A stretch of 64,000 nt of DNA from Paenibacillus oleatilyticus (lineage in GTDB: Bacteria > Bacillota > Bacilli > Paenibacillales > NBRC-103111). The stretch is taken from the NCBI RefSeq assembly GCF_018998565.1, contig NZ_JAHNZO010000019.1, positions 62,001-126,000 of the forward strand. Reading direction: 5' to 3'. The notes beneath the pieces are model-generated. The model saw nothing but the letters and a program-made list of their open reading frames with translations, was not told the DNA's origin and did not search any database. Position 1 is the first letter of the stretch. Each line of letters begins with the position of its first letter. The translations under genes and the position numbers were made by a program. This document shows, one piece after another, positions 34,203 to 42,451 of the stretch.

Positions 34203-35213
34203 ATGTTAAAGCTGGGCGTATTGGATCAATCGCCGATCATTCCGGGAGAAACGGCGGCAGACGCAATGGCGCGCACGTTAGAGCTGGCCAAGACGGTTGA
34301 ACGGCTCGGTTATACGCGATACTGGGTGTCCGAGCATCACGACACGCCAGGTCTCGCCGGTTCTTCTCCGGAGATTTTGATCGCAGCCATTGCCGCGCAT
34401 ACGTCACGGATTCGGGTCGGCTCGGCCGGCGTGCTGCTGCCTCATTACAGCCCGTATAAAGTCGCGGAAAATTTCCGGGTGCTCGAAGCCCTGTATCCGG
34501 GACGGATCGATCTTGGCATCGGAAGGGCGCCCGGCGGCATGCCGATTGCTTCGGAGGCGCTGCGGTACGGCCGGCCGAAGGAGCGAGAAGAGCAGTTCGC
34601 CATGATGCTCCGCGATCTCGGAGGCTTTCTATCCGACTGGATGGAGCCGGGACACCGCTTCGAAGGCGTGAGGGCGACGCCGCTCGTCGATACGGCGCCG
34701 GAGCTTTGGCTGCTCGGCTCCAGCGGCTTCAGCGCAGACCGGGCCTCGGAGCTGGGCGGGGCGTTCTCGTTCGCGCATTTCATTAACGGCGACGGCGGAC
34801 ATGAAGCGGTGCGGCGGTATTTTGCCAATTACCGGCCCGGCCCGCTCGGCGCGTCTCCTCAGGCGAACGTATGCGTGATCGTCATCTGCGCCGACACGGA
34901 CGAGGAAGCGGAACGGCTGGCTTCTTCGACCGATTTGCGCCTCTTGCTGTTGGAACAAGGGCAGTTCCGTAGGCCCTTCCCAACGCCGGAGGAAGCGGCC
35001 GGTTACCCGTACACCGACTGGGACCGCATGCGTATTCAGGCGAACCGGAGACGGATGATCGTCGGCGGGCCGGAGAAGGTGAGGACGCAGATGCTTGAGT
35101 TCAGCAAGGACTACGGGGTAGAAGAATTGATCGTGCTGACCTATACGTACGACTTCCAAGCCCGGCTGCGTTCGTACGAACTGCTCGCAGATTTATTCGG
35201 ACTCGGCCGGTAA
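34203..35213 (+). CDS. LLM-class flavin-dependent monooxygenase (luciferase-like, MsnO8-type)
   Basis: A 336-residue bacterial-luciferase-like TIM barrel. Family marks are LGVLDQSPI at the start, YWVSEHHDTPGLAGSSPEIL, IRVGSAGVLLPHYSPYKVAE and GRIDLGIGRAPGG, all typical of the MsnO8/YceB group. It would use reduced FMN and oxygen; the substrate is not known. The ATG at 34203 follows GGAGG. A TATAAT at 34125-34130 is a possible -10 but has no clear -35. The gene stands alone, converging on the deacetylase gene through the hairpin at 35221-35263. Confidence 0.9.
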   Translation: MLKLGVLDQSPIIPGETAADAMARTLELAKTVERLGYTRYWVSEHHDTPGLAGSSPEILIAAIAAHTSRIRVGSAGVLLPHYSPYKVAENFRVLEALYPGRIDLGIGRAPGGMPIASEALRYGRPKEREEQFAMMLRDLGGFLSDWMEPGHRFEGVRATPLVDTAPELWLLGSSGFSADRASELGGAFSFAHFINGDGGHEAVRRYFANYRPGPLGASPQANVCVIVICADTDEEAERLASSTDLRLLLLEQGQFRRPFPTPEEAAGYPYTDWDRMRIQANRRRMIVGGPEKVRTQMLEFSKDYGVEELIVLTYTYDFQARLRSYELLADLFGLGR

Positions 35214-35220
35214 CATGAAA

Positions 35221-35263
35221 ACGGGACTCCGTTCGGACCTGACAGGTCTTCAAGGAGTCCCGT
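35221..35263. terminator. terminator between convergent genes
   Basis: ACGGGACTCC (35221-35230) and GGAGTCCCGT (35254-35263) form a perfect 10-bp stem. On the minus strand TTTTCAT follows, so it mainly serves the deacetylase gene. Confidence 0.75.
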
Positions 35264-35287
35264 ATCGCGTTACAGCGAGCTTTCCGT

Positions 35288-36151
35288 TCAGGGAAAAGGC
35301 TTGACGCTTTCGACGCGCAGCATGATCTGCTTGTCCAGCAGCTCCGGCCGGATCGCAGGATTGCCCGCGTTGATGCGCGGAATTTCCAGCTTCGGATTGG
35401 CGCGGGTCGCCATCTCGTTCACAATGGTGAAGGCGTAACGAAAGCCCGCTTGCGTAAGAAGGTCTTGTGCCGTTTTGGAATGGATGCCGAACGGGTAAGC
35501 GTAGCTGTCTGCCGCATGATCGCTGCCGTACAGCTCGTTTAGCCGCTGCGCGCAGGCTTTGGTGTCCGCCGCCACCCGGGCGACGGCCTGCTCGGGCGTT
35601 TCCGGCGCGCCGTCTTCCCGCGTAAGCGGTCCGGTAATCGCAGCCGTCTTCCCTTCCTTGAAATGCAGATTGTTCGAGTGGCATTGAAAATCGTACCGTC
35701 CAGGCCGCTCGCTCAGCATTTGCCGGATCTGGTCGCGGGACAGCGCTGGAATCGACGGGGCCAGCGGGTCGTCCAAATCCTTCGTCACGACGAAATTAAC
35801 GGCCGGCACGTCAAGCTCTTTCAGGATCGGATACGCGTAATCGTAGAAGCTCTTGTAGCCGTCGTCAAAGGTCACGAGCACCGCTTTATCCGGCACGGAA
35901 CCGCCATCGTAAAATTGCTTGAATTCGTCGAGTGAAATGAAATGATAGCCTTTTGACTTTAAATAATTGAGCTGATCGCGAAACAAAGCGGTGGAGACGG
36001 TGCTCGAGCTTTGGTCCGTATCGTGGACATGATGGTACATCAGGACGGCCACTTGGTCGCGGTAGCGCAGCGCGTCTTTATACGACCAGGCGTCAAGCGT
36101 GCCGATCAAGATCGCGGCAAGCAGCAGAGCAGCCAAAACTTTTTTGATCAT
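35288..36151 (-). CDS. polysaccharide deacetylase, membrane-anchored (NodB-like)
   Basis: A 287-residue protein with an N-terminal membrane anchor or signal (about 4-20) and a carbohydrate esterase 4 (NodB) domain. It has VLMYHHVHD, VTFDDGYKSFYDYAYPIL with the catalytic Asp and metal-binding Asp, YDFQCHSNNLH with a metal His, and a late SYAYPFG. It should remove N-acetyl groups from extracellular or wall polysaccharide. The usual HSxxH metal motif is seen as HSNNLH, one residue longer, a common variant in this subgroup. The ATG ending at 36151 follows GAGGGAGAC. The longer frame to 36238 is not used. Confidence 0.9.
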   Translation of the reverse strand: MIKKVLAALLLAAILIGTLDAWSYKDALRYRDQVAVLMYHHVHDTDQSSSTVSTALFRDQLNYLKSKGYHFISLDEFKQFYDGGSVPDKAVLVTFDDGYKSFYDYAYPILKELDVPAVNFVVTKDLDDPLAPSIPALSRDQIRQMLSERPGRYDFQCHSNNLHFKEGKTAAITGPLTREDGAPETPEQAVARVAADTKACAQRLNELYGSDHAADSYAYPFGIHSKTAQDLLTQAGFRYAFTIVNEMATRANPKLEIPRINAGNPAIRPELLDKQIMLRVESVKPFP

Positions 36152-36292
36152 AGCAGGGTCTCCCTCGGGTAAAGCTGAAGCAGCTTCCGGATAAAAACGT
36201 CTATAGTCAGTTATATCGGTTCCGGGAACGAATTTCAAGTTTAGTTACATCGCCCCGGCACAACCGGGCCAAGAGAAGGGGAAGTCGTCATC

Positions 36293-37093
36293 ATGAAGCT
36301 GGGGAAGCGTATCGGACAAGGATATACCGCAGAAGTATTTGCATGGGGGAGCGATAAAATCATTAAAGTGTTCCGCCCCCACGCCGGAGACTTGATGGAA
36401 TACGAATGGCGGATCAGCCGCCAAGTGGCCGGGTTCGGACTGCCGGTGCCCGCGGTTTACGGAATCGAGGAAGCCGAGGGAAAACGGGGAATTGTCTACG
36501 AACGGGTGGCGGGTCCGACTTTGACGCGGGTGATCGCGGCGAAGCCTTGGCGCATCGCTCAAGCTGCGGGGCAGCTCGCTGTGCTGCACGCGGAAATGCA
36601 CCGCCGCGAGGCCCCGGGGCTTCCGAAGCAGAAGGAGATGCTCGAACGCCGCATCCGCGAAACGTCCTTGCTATCCGAGGAGACCAAGGCCCGGGTAATC
36701 GAGCGGTTGAACCGGCTGCCCGAAGAGGTCAGGCTGTGTCACGGGGACCTGCATCCCGAAAATATGATGATGACCGCTCAAGGTCCGGTCATTATCGACT
36801 GGATGACCGGCATGAGCGGCCATCCGGATGGCGATGCGGCCCGAACGCGGTTCATTTTGGACTATGCGTCGCTTCCGCCGGGGATGCCGAAGCCGGTAAA
36901 GCTGTTGTTTACCGCGCTGCGCCGGCACTTGTGCAGGACGTACTTGAAAGAATACATACGGCTTACCGGCAGCACGATGGAGTCGATCGAGGCGTGGCTG
37001 CTGCCGCTTGCGGCCGCCCGGCTTGTGGAGAGCATAACGGAGGAGGAGCGGGGCAAGCTCCTGGAGTTGATGAACCGGCAGCTGAACGGGTAA
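36293..37093 (+). CDS. aminoglycoside phosphotransferase-family kinase
   Basis: A 266-residue APH/choline-kinase-fold protein. It has GQGYTAEVFAW in the nucleotide loop, KIIKVFRP with the Lys, the Brenner motif HGDLHPENMM and the metal-binding IIDWMTG. Such small APH-family proteins phosphorylate diverse small molecules; resistance activity cannot be assumed. The ATG at 36293 has a GA-rich site upstream (GAAGGGGAAG). Monocistronic; a shared terminator lies at 37108-37153. Confidence 0.88.
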   Translation: MKLGKRIGQGYTAEVFAWGSDKIIKVFRPHAGDLMEYEWRISRQVAGFGLPVPAVYGIEEAEGKRGIVYERVAGPTLTRVIAAKPWRIAQAAGQLAVLHAEMHRREAPGLPKQKEMLERRIRETSLLSEETKARVIERLNRLPEEVRLCHGDLHPENMMMTAQGPVIIDWMTGMSGHPDGDAARTRFILDYASLPPGMPKPVKLLFTALRRHLCRTYLKEYIRLTGSTMESIEAWLLPLAAARLVESITEEERGKLLELMNRQLNG

Positions 37094-37107
37094 GGCGCAG
37101 CCATATA

Positions 37108-37153
37108 AAAAGCACCTCCAGCACTCGGGGATTCACCGGTGCCGGAGGTGCTT
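37108..37153. terminator. bidirectional terminator
   Basis: AAAAAGCACCTCC (from about 37108) pairs with GGAGGTGCTT (37144-37153). On the minus strand TTTTTAT follows. It separates the phosphotransferase gene (+) from the RidA gene (-). Confidence 0.8.
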
Positions 37154-37189
37154 CTAAGTTTAAGCCGACCGTCTACGTCTTCGCTTCGC

Positions 37190-37654
37190 TTAGTCGCGGA
37201 TTTCCACAATCAGCTCGATTTCGACCGGCGTGTGGAACGGAAGGTCGCTCGTACCGATCGCGGAGCGGGCGTGCTTGCCGTTTTCGCCGAAGACATCGAC
37301 GAGCAGGTTGGATGCGCCGTTCATAACATACGGCTGATCGCCGAAGCCCGGTGTGCTGTTGACGAAGCCGAGTAGCTTGACGATTTTGACCACACGGTCG
37401 AGGTCGCCCAGGTAGCCTTTCAGCACGGCCAGGCAGTTGATGATCGTTTGGCGGGCCGCTTCTTGGCCTTGCTCGATTGTCACGTCCTTGCCCAGCTTGC
37501 CTTCGTACATCAATTCGCCGTTAATGCGGCAATCTTGACCGGACAAGTAGAGCAGATTGCCCGTCCGGTTGCACGGAATGTACGTAAAGCGCGGCTCCGG
37601 GGACGGGGGCAAAGTAATGCCGAGTTCTTGTAAACGTTGTTCGATTTGGGACAT
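37190..37654 (-). CDS. RidA/YjgF-family enamine/imine deaminase
   Basis: A 154-residue Rid-superfamily protein of the YER057c/UK114 type. It has YIPCNRTGNLLYLSGQ at the N-terminus, then AARQTIINCLAVLKGYLGDL, and the family end VEIELIVEI. The canonical RidA Arg that contacts the carboxylate is represented by R in HARSAIGTSDLP. RidA proteins hydrolyse reactive 2-aminoacrylate and related enamines released by PLP enzymes. Here it is the last gene of an operon with a D-amino-acid PLP enzyme and a deacylase, 30 bases after the latter. The ATG ending at 37654 follows GGAGGT. Confidence 0.92.
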   Translation of the reverse strand: MSQIEQRLQELGITLPPSPEPRFTYIPCNRTGNLLYLSGQDCRINGELMYEGKLGKDVTIEQGQEAARQTIINCLAVLKGYLGDLDRVVKIVKLLGFVNSTPGFGDQPYVMNGASNLLVDVFGENGKHARSAIGTSDLPFHTPVEIELIVEIRD

Positions 37655-37684
37655 AGATAGGATACCTCCGATAGTTTCGTTAAA

Positions 37685-39289
37685 TTAATGGGCGCAGCAC
37701 GACGCTGCACGAATAAGTCCGCCTTCGCGGGCATGCGTATGTTGGTCGCCGATGAGCGTTGTTTTTCCCGCCACAATGACGTGCGAGATGCCGTTCGGAT
37801 ACTGTCTCGGCTCTTCGAACGTGGCTAGATCCTGGATCGTATCCGGATTGAAGACGGTCAGATCGGCGGCATAGCCGGGAACGATCAGTCCTCGCTTGCC
37901 CAGCTTGAAGCGCTGCGCCGGGAACGACGTCAGCTTGCGGACCGCCTCCTCCAGCGACAGCACGCGCTGGTCGCGCACGTACTTGGCGAAGACGCGAGGG
38001 AACGTGCCGTACAGCCGGGGATGCGGCTTGCCGGTTTCGCAGGTCAGGCTGTCGGAAGCGATCAGCGACTTTTCGTAGCGGACCACCTGCGAGACGTCTT
38101 CGTCCGACATATGGAAATACACGATCGAGATGCGTCCTTCCTCTTCCAGCAGCAGGTCCATCATGCAATCCGCCGGATGCTGGCCGCGCTCCTCGCTGAT
38201 TTCCGCGATATGCTTGCCCTCCAGATGACGGCTCTTCTCCGTATGCACCGCCGAGATGACGACGCTCTGCCAGCCGGTGGAGCAGACGAGGTTGTCCCAA
38301 TAGTCCTGCTCGCGGCCAAGCTCCTCGCGGATGCGTGCGCGGAGCGAAGGATCGCGGAACGCTTCCAGCGTGCCTTCGATGCCGCCTTCGAGCACCCATG
38401 GCGGAAGGACGGTCGTCAGCGTCGTAGAGCCCGCGTGGTAGGGGTACACGTCGCAGGTCACGTCCATGCCGCGGGCCCGGGCGTCCTCGATCAGCTCCAG
38501 CGCCTCCAGCACCTTGCCCCAGTTCCGCTTGCCGGCAGCCTTCAAGTGGCTGATATGCAGCGGCACGCCGGCTTTCTCCGCAATCCAGATCACTTCCTTG
38601 ACGGAAGGAATCAGATTGTTGCCTTCGCCGCGGATGTGTGTGGAGAACAGCCCGTCGTACTTCGGCAGGATGGAGCACAGCTCCGCGATTTCTTCCTTGG
38701 CCGTATAGCTGCCGGGGGCGTACAGCAGGCCAATGGACAGCCCGATGGCGCCGGCCCGCAGCCCTTCCTCCAGCATCAGCTTCATGCGCTCCAGCTCGTG
38801 CGGCGCTGCCGGACGGTTCGCAAAGCCCATGACGGCGATGCGCAGCGCGCCGTGCGCGACGTAGGTGGCGACGTTCTCCGACGGGCCGGATCGGGCCAGG
38901 TGTTCCATGTACTGTTCGACGGTTTCCCACGGCCAAGCCCAGTCCGTCTTGCCCAGCACCGGCTGGACATAGCTCTGCAGCAGCTCGGCGCGCTCTTTCA
39001 CGAAGGGAGCGGGCGCGAGTCCGCAGTTGCCGACGACTTCCGTCGTCACGCCCTGCCTGATTTTGATCTCGCTGTGCGGATGATCGAAAATCATCAGGTC
39101 GGAGTGGCAATGGCCGTCGATAAAACCGGGAGCGATGACTTGGCGGTGCGCGTCAATGACGCTTCTCGCTTCCTGCTCCACCCGGCCGACGGCGGCGATC
39201 CGCCCGTCTTTCACCCCGACGTCGCCGAAAAACCAAGGGTTTCCAGTGCCGTCCGCAATACGTCCGTTACGAATGATAAGATCCAGCAT
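37685..39289 (-). CDS. N-acyl-D-amino-acid deacylase (D-aminoacylase)
   Basis: A 534-residue amidohydrolase-superfamily enzyme. It has GFIDGHCHSDL at the first metal site (HxH as HCH), VVGNCGLAPAP with the Cys used as metal ligand in D-aminoacylase, STHIRGEG and HISHLKAAGK with the two His ligands, and SDSLTCETGKPHPRLYGTF with the catalytic Asp. It should release D-amino acids from N-acyl-D-amino acids, for example those from peptidoglycan turnover or non-ribosomal products. It lies between the PLP enzyme gene (18 bases upstream) and the RidA gene. Long antisense frames across it are GC-bias shadows. Confidence 0.92.
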   Translation of the reverse strand: MLDLIIRNGRIADGTGNPWFFGDVGVKDGRIAAVGRVEQEARSVIDAHRQVIAPGFIDGHCHSDLMIFDHPHSEIKIRQGVTTEVVGNCGLAPAPFVKERAELLQSYVQPVLGKTDWAWPWETVEQYMEHLARSGPSENVATYVAHGALRIAVMGFANRPAAPHELERMKLMLEEGLRAGAIGLSIGLLYAPGSYTAKEEIAELCSILPKYDGLFSTHIRGEGNNLIPSVKEVIWIAEKAGVPLHISHLKAAGKRNWGKVLEALELIEDARARGMDVTCDVYPYHAGSTTLTTVLPPWVLEGGIEGTLEAFRDPSLRARIREELGREQDYWDNLVCSTGWQSVVISAVHTEKSRHLEGKHIAEISEERGQHPADCMMDLLLEEEGRISIVYFHMSDEDVSQVVRYEKSLIASDSLTCETGKPHPRLYGTFPRVFAKYVRDQRVLSLEEAVRKLTSFPAQRFKLGKRGLIVPGYAADLTVFNPDTIQDLATFEEPRQYPNGISHVIVAGKTTLIGDQHTHAREGGLIRAASCCAH

Positions 39290-39307
39290 GATTACGAGCC
39301 TCCCCGC

Positions 39308-40414
39308 TTACTGCAGCTTGCCGCGTGCCAGAACGGCCCGCTCCTCATAGTTGTCGCCGCTCTTGAAATACACTTTGTCATGCAGATTGACCGTGCTGCA
39401 AATATGATTCGGGATGATGTGCAGCACATCGCCGGCTTTCAGGCCGGAAGCTTGGGCCGCCGGACCGAGCCGCAGCATGCCATGCTCCTCTGACATCCGC
39501 TCCAGCACTGCGTCCTCCAGCTCGAGGATGTGCCCGAAGCCTTGCAGCTGCATCGGGTCCGTATTCGGCTGCACGTCGGTGGCGAACGTCTTGCTTCCTC
39601 CGTCTACCACGGCCAGGTCGTCAGCCGGCCGGCTGACGACGGTTACGCGGACGCTGCCGGCGCAATCGCCGAGCGAGCAGACGCCGAGGCGAGCCTGCAT
39701 CCGGTCCTGGAACACGTACGTGCCCGGCCGGATTTCGGTCACGCCTTTGGCCACCGCGGCCTGAAGGCCTGTCGGCGTGGAGCCGACGCTGACGTCCGCA
39801 ATCGGCACGCCCTGCGCGCGAATGCGGTCCGCGAGCTCGGCCATCAGCCGGCCTTCCTCAGCGCCGGCCGCTTGCAGATCGAGCGTCGGCTTGCCGCCGA
39901 GCAGCGCGCCGCGGAACGTATAGATGCCCGTCAGGCGCAGGCCTTCCATCGCGTGGATGGCGGATGCCAGCGCTTCCGCTTGGTCGTACGGCACGCCTGT
40001 CCGACGCAGACCGGTATCGATCTCCAGGCGGACCTGCAGCTCGCGTCCGGCCTCAAGGGCGGCTTGGGAGAGCAGCTTGGCCCCGTCCAGACTGTCGACG
40101 CCGACGATCAGCTCGATTTGCCCGCTGAGCCGTACCGCGCGTGCGATTTTGGCCGGGGTGACGAGTGGGTATGCGATAAAAATGTTCTTGATGCCGTGCT
40201 CCGCCATCACTTCCGCTTCGGACACTTTCGCGACGGTGATGCCTACCGCGCCGGCGTCCAGTTGTTTCCGCGCGATCCATGGCATTTTGTGCGTTTTGGC
40301 ATGGGGCCGCAGCGCGATGCCGAGCCTTTTGGCCGAGTCGGCCATGGAACGGATGTTGCGCTCCATGATGTCCGTGTCGATGATTACGCTGGGGGTGTCC
40401 AGTCGGTCGTTCAT
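39308..40414 (-). CDS. PLP-dependent D-amino-acid enzyme, D-threonine aldolase/D-serine dehydratase (DSD1) family
   Basis: A 368-residue fold type III (alanine racemase-like) enzyme. The PLP Lys is Lys40 in RPHAKTHK. The C-terminal domain ends with PNHICSTVNL, whose HxC pair corresponds to the metal-binding His and Cys of yeast-type D-serine dehydratase and D-threonine aldolases. The reaction is therefore metal-dependent cleavage or dehydration of a beta-hydroxy D-amino acid; which one cannot be decided from sequence. The ATG ending at 40414 follows GGGAGTGAG. The open frame to 40522 covers the leader. It is the first gene of a three-gene operon with a deacylase and RidA, and is divergent from the YesM-type kinase gene. 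Confidence 0.88.
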   Translation of the reverse strand: MNDRLDTPSVIIDTDIMERNIRSMADSAKRLGIALRPHAKTHKMPWIARKQLDAGAVGITVAKVSEAEVMAEHGIKNIFIAYPLVTPAKIARAVRLSGQIELIVGVDSLDGAKLLSQAALEAGRELQVRLEIDTGLRRTGVPYDQAEALASAIHAMEGLRLTGIYTFRGALLGGKPTLDLQAAGAEEGRLMAELADRIRAQGVPIADVSVGSTPTGLQAAVAKGVTEIRPGTYVFQDRMQARLGVCSLGDCAGSVRVTVVSRPADDLAVVDGGSKTFATDVQPNTDPMQLQGFGHILELEDAVLERMSEEHGMLRLGPAAQASGLKAGDVLHIIPNHICSTVNLHDKVYFKSGDNYEERAVLARGKLQ

Positions 40415-40546
40415 CGTCTCACTCACTCCCATAATATTTTGAATATTCTGATAGGCATAAGAGCACCGCCCTGATTCGAGCTGATTTCCCCTCTTCAGAC
40501 CGGTCGTTTCCGGGGGCTGCATGGTCCCCGGGTCATTCTGAGAAAG

Positions 40547-40574
40547 ATACTAACATAATCCAGCGTGAAATCAA
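40547..40574 (-). promoter_or_regulatory. promoter of the D-amino-acid operon
   Basis: On the minus strand TTGATT (40569-40574), a 16-bp spacer and TAGTAT (40547-40552). The leader of about 125 bases contains a CCGGGG/CCCCGG hairpin near 40509-40532. No known riboswitch is recognised. Confidence 0.5.
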
Positions 40575-40626
40575 ACAAAAAGTTTTTTTGGTTGAAAAAA
40601 AGTATGTTAGCTTCCCCCTGAAAATG

Positions 40627-40635
40627 TGCTAGTAT
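40627..40635 (+). promoter_or_regulatory. extended -10 promoter for the yesM/yesN-like pair
   Basis: TGC precedes TAGTAT (40630-40635), an extended -10. The -35 region is poor. The start codon is at 40691. Confidence 0.35.
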
Positions 40636-40690
40636 TAAGGCATCGCAACGCTTACAATTCTATTTCCAAGCTAAACGGGGGAACGACACA

Positions 40691-42451
40691 ATGAAACGGT
40701 GGCTGTCGAAGTCGCTCAAACACAAGCTGTCCCTGCTGCTGCTGATTGCGATTGTCCTGCCGCTGCTCGCCACGGGAGCGGTTTCGTACAATATAGCGAC
40801 CTCCGCCACAGAGGAGAAGGCGAAGCAATCGGGCATGAACACGCTGCGTCAAATCGCGGACAAGCTGGAGTTCGTTATACAGGACGTCGAGAACATGTCC
40901 CTGTTCATTATCGGCCAGCGGGAGGTTCAGGCGTATCTGGACAACGACCGGGAGGACGTGGCCCGCTATACGCTGAACGTCGGCTTTTTGACCAATCTGG
41001 CCTTTTCCAAAAAATACATTTCCAACATCACGATCAATTCGGCCAACGGCTATCCGCCGCTATCGAACACGACGGTGCTTTATTCGGGCCTGCCGGACGT
41101 GCTCCGCAAAAATGAGGAAATTTACCGCAGCAGCACCAAGTGGTGGACTCCGCTGTACGAGAATCAGACGACGGAAGGGCTGAAGAAGGTCGTCTCCCTT
41201 GTTCGTCCGATCCGCAACGTGAACAACTTCAAGCCGCTCGGCGAGCTGTCCATCAGCTTGGACGAAGCCGAGATTGCCCGTTATTTGCAGGAATCCGGCT
41301 GGGAAGCCAAAGGGTTCATCCTGCTGCTGGACGCGAACAACCGGATTTTGTCCGGCGGAGAGTCCGCGTGGCTGAACCGTCCGGTCAGCGAGCTGTTCCC
41401 GGATATCGGGCCGATGGCGGAGGCGAGCGGCGTGCTCAATTACGGCCAAGGCGACGGGCAGAAAACGATTTTGTACTATACGCTCCCGAGCCTGAACTGG
41501 AAGCTGGTCGGCTTCATCCCGACCCAAATCTATACGGCGCAGAACGTCTATGTGCTGACGGTTACCGCGGTAGCGGTCGGCATCTCGCTGCTGCTGGCCG
41601 CCGGACTGGTGCTATATTTCATCCAGTGGGTGACGCGGCCGCTGACCCGGATGACGCAGACGATGAAAGACATCAACCCGGACGAGCCGATCCCGACGTA
41701 CGAGGTGAAAAGCAGCGACGAGGTCGGCCTGTTGCTGCACAGCTACAACAAGCTCAGCGACCGGATTCAGCGGCTGAAGGAGCAGGTGCAGCTGAACGAG
41801 GCGAAGAAAAAGGAAGCCGACATCCTTGCGCTTCAGGCGCAGATCAATCCGCACTTTTTGTACAATACGCTATCCTCGATCCATTGGATGGCCTTGATGA
41901 ATCAGGACCGGCAGATCGCCGAGATGATCGGGGCGCTTAGCGATTTTCTCCGGTTCAGCCTGAACAAGGGCGAGGAGTTTTGTCCCGTGCAGCAGGAGAT
42001 TGCGCATGCGCAGAACTATGCGTACGTGCAGTCGATCCGCTTTCCCGGCCAATTCGAGATGGAGGTATATATCGATCCGGCCATGCTCCAGACGCCGATG
42101 CTCAAGCTGCTGCTCCAGCCGCTGATCGAGAACAGTCTAATCCACGGCATTCAGAAAAAGCAGGAGCCCGGCTTCGTGTATGTTCACGGCGAGCTGAGCG
42201 GCGCGCGGATGAAGTTTGTCGTGGAGGATACGGGCATCGGCATCGAAGCGGACAAGCTGCGCGAAATTCGCCGGCAGCTTGCTTGGACGGGGAACGGCGC
42301 GCCGGCGGCCAAAACGAGCTATGGCTTGCGCAACGTGCACCAGCGCCTGCTGCTGCATTACGGCAGCGAAGCGGGGCTGACGATCGACAGCGAGCCGGGC
42401 AAAGGCACCCGCGTTTCTTTTAGCATTCCGGTATTGGAGGAGCCCGCATGA
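40691..42451 (+). CDS. YesM-type sensor histidine kinase
   Basis: A 586-residue membrane kinase. The first membrane segment is at about 13-35, followed by an extracellular Cache-like sensor region (to about 290), a second membrane segment (about 293-318), a HAMP domain (about 318-370), a His_kinase (LytS/YesM) domain with the phospho-acceptor His388 in INPHFLYNTL, and an ATPase domain with LLLQPLIENSLIHG, VEDTGIGIE and SYGLRNVHQRL. This layout is typical for sugar-sensing kinases next to ABC importers in Paenibacillus. It overlaps the response regulator by 4 bases (ATGA). The ATG at 40691 follows GGGGGA. The ligand is probably the sugar carried by the downstream transporter. Confidence 0.93.
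   Translation: MKRWLSKSLKHKLSLLLLIAIVLPLLATGAVSYNIATSATEEKAKQSGMNTLRQIADKLEFVIQDVENMSLFIIGQREVQAYLDNDREDVARYTLNVGFLTNLAFSKKYISNITINSANGYPPLSNTTVLYSGLPDVLRKNEEIYRSSTKWWTPLYENQTTEGLKKVVSLVRPIRNVNNFKPLGELSISLDEAEIARYLQESGWEAKGFILLLDANNRILSGGESAWLNRPVSELFPDIGPMAEASGVLNYGQGDGQKTILYYTLPSLNWKLVGFIPTQIYTAQNVYVLTVTAVAVGISLLLAAGLVLYFIQWVTRPLTRMTQTMKDINPDEPIPTYEVKSSDEVGLLLHSYNKLSDRIQRLKEQVQLNEAKKKEADILALQAQINPHFLYNTLSSIHWMALMNQDRQIAEMIGALSDFLRFSLNKGEEFCPVQQEIAHAQNYAYVQSIRFPGQFEMEVYIDPAMLQTPMLKLLLQPLIENSLIHGIQKKQEPGFVYVHGELSGARMKFVVEDTGIGIEADKLREIRRQLAWTGNGAPAAKTSYGLRNVHQRLLLHYGSEAGLTIDSEPGKGTRVSFSIPVLEEPA

Noticed and set aside
36293-37093. Aminoglycoside resistance gene
   Set aside because: The APH fold is clear, but the sequence alone does not identify aminoglycosides as substrate and there is no resistance-cassette context.
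37680-39493. Open frames of 476 and 490 codons overlapping the D-aminoacylase gene in other frames
   Set aside because: The D-aminoacylase frame contains all metal-site motifs in order; the others are low-complexity Arg/Ala-rich shadows.
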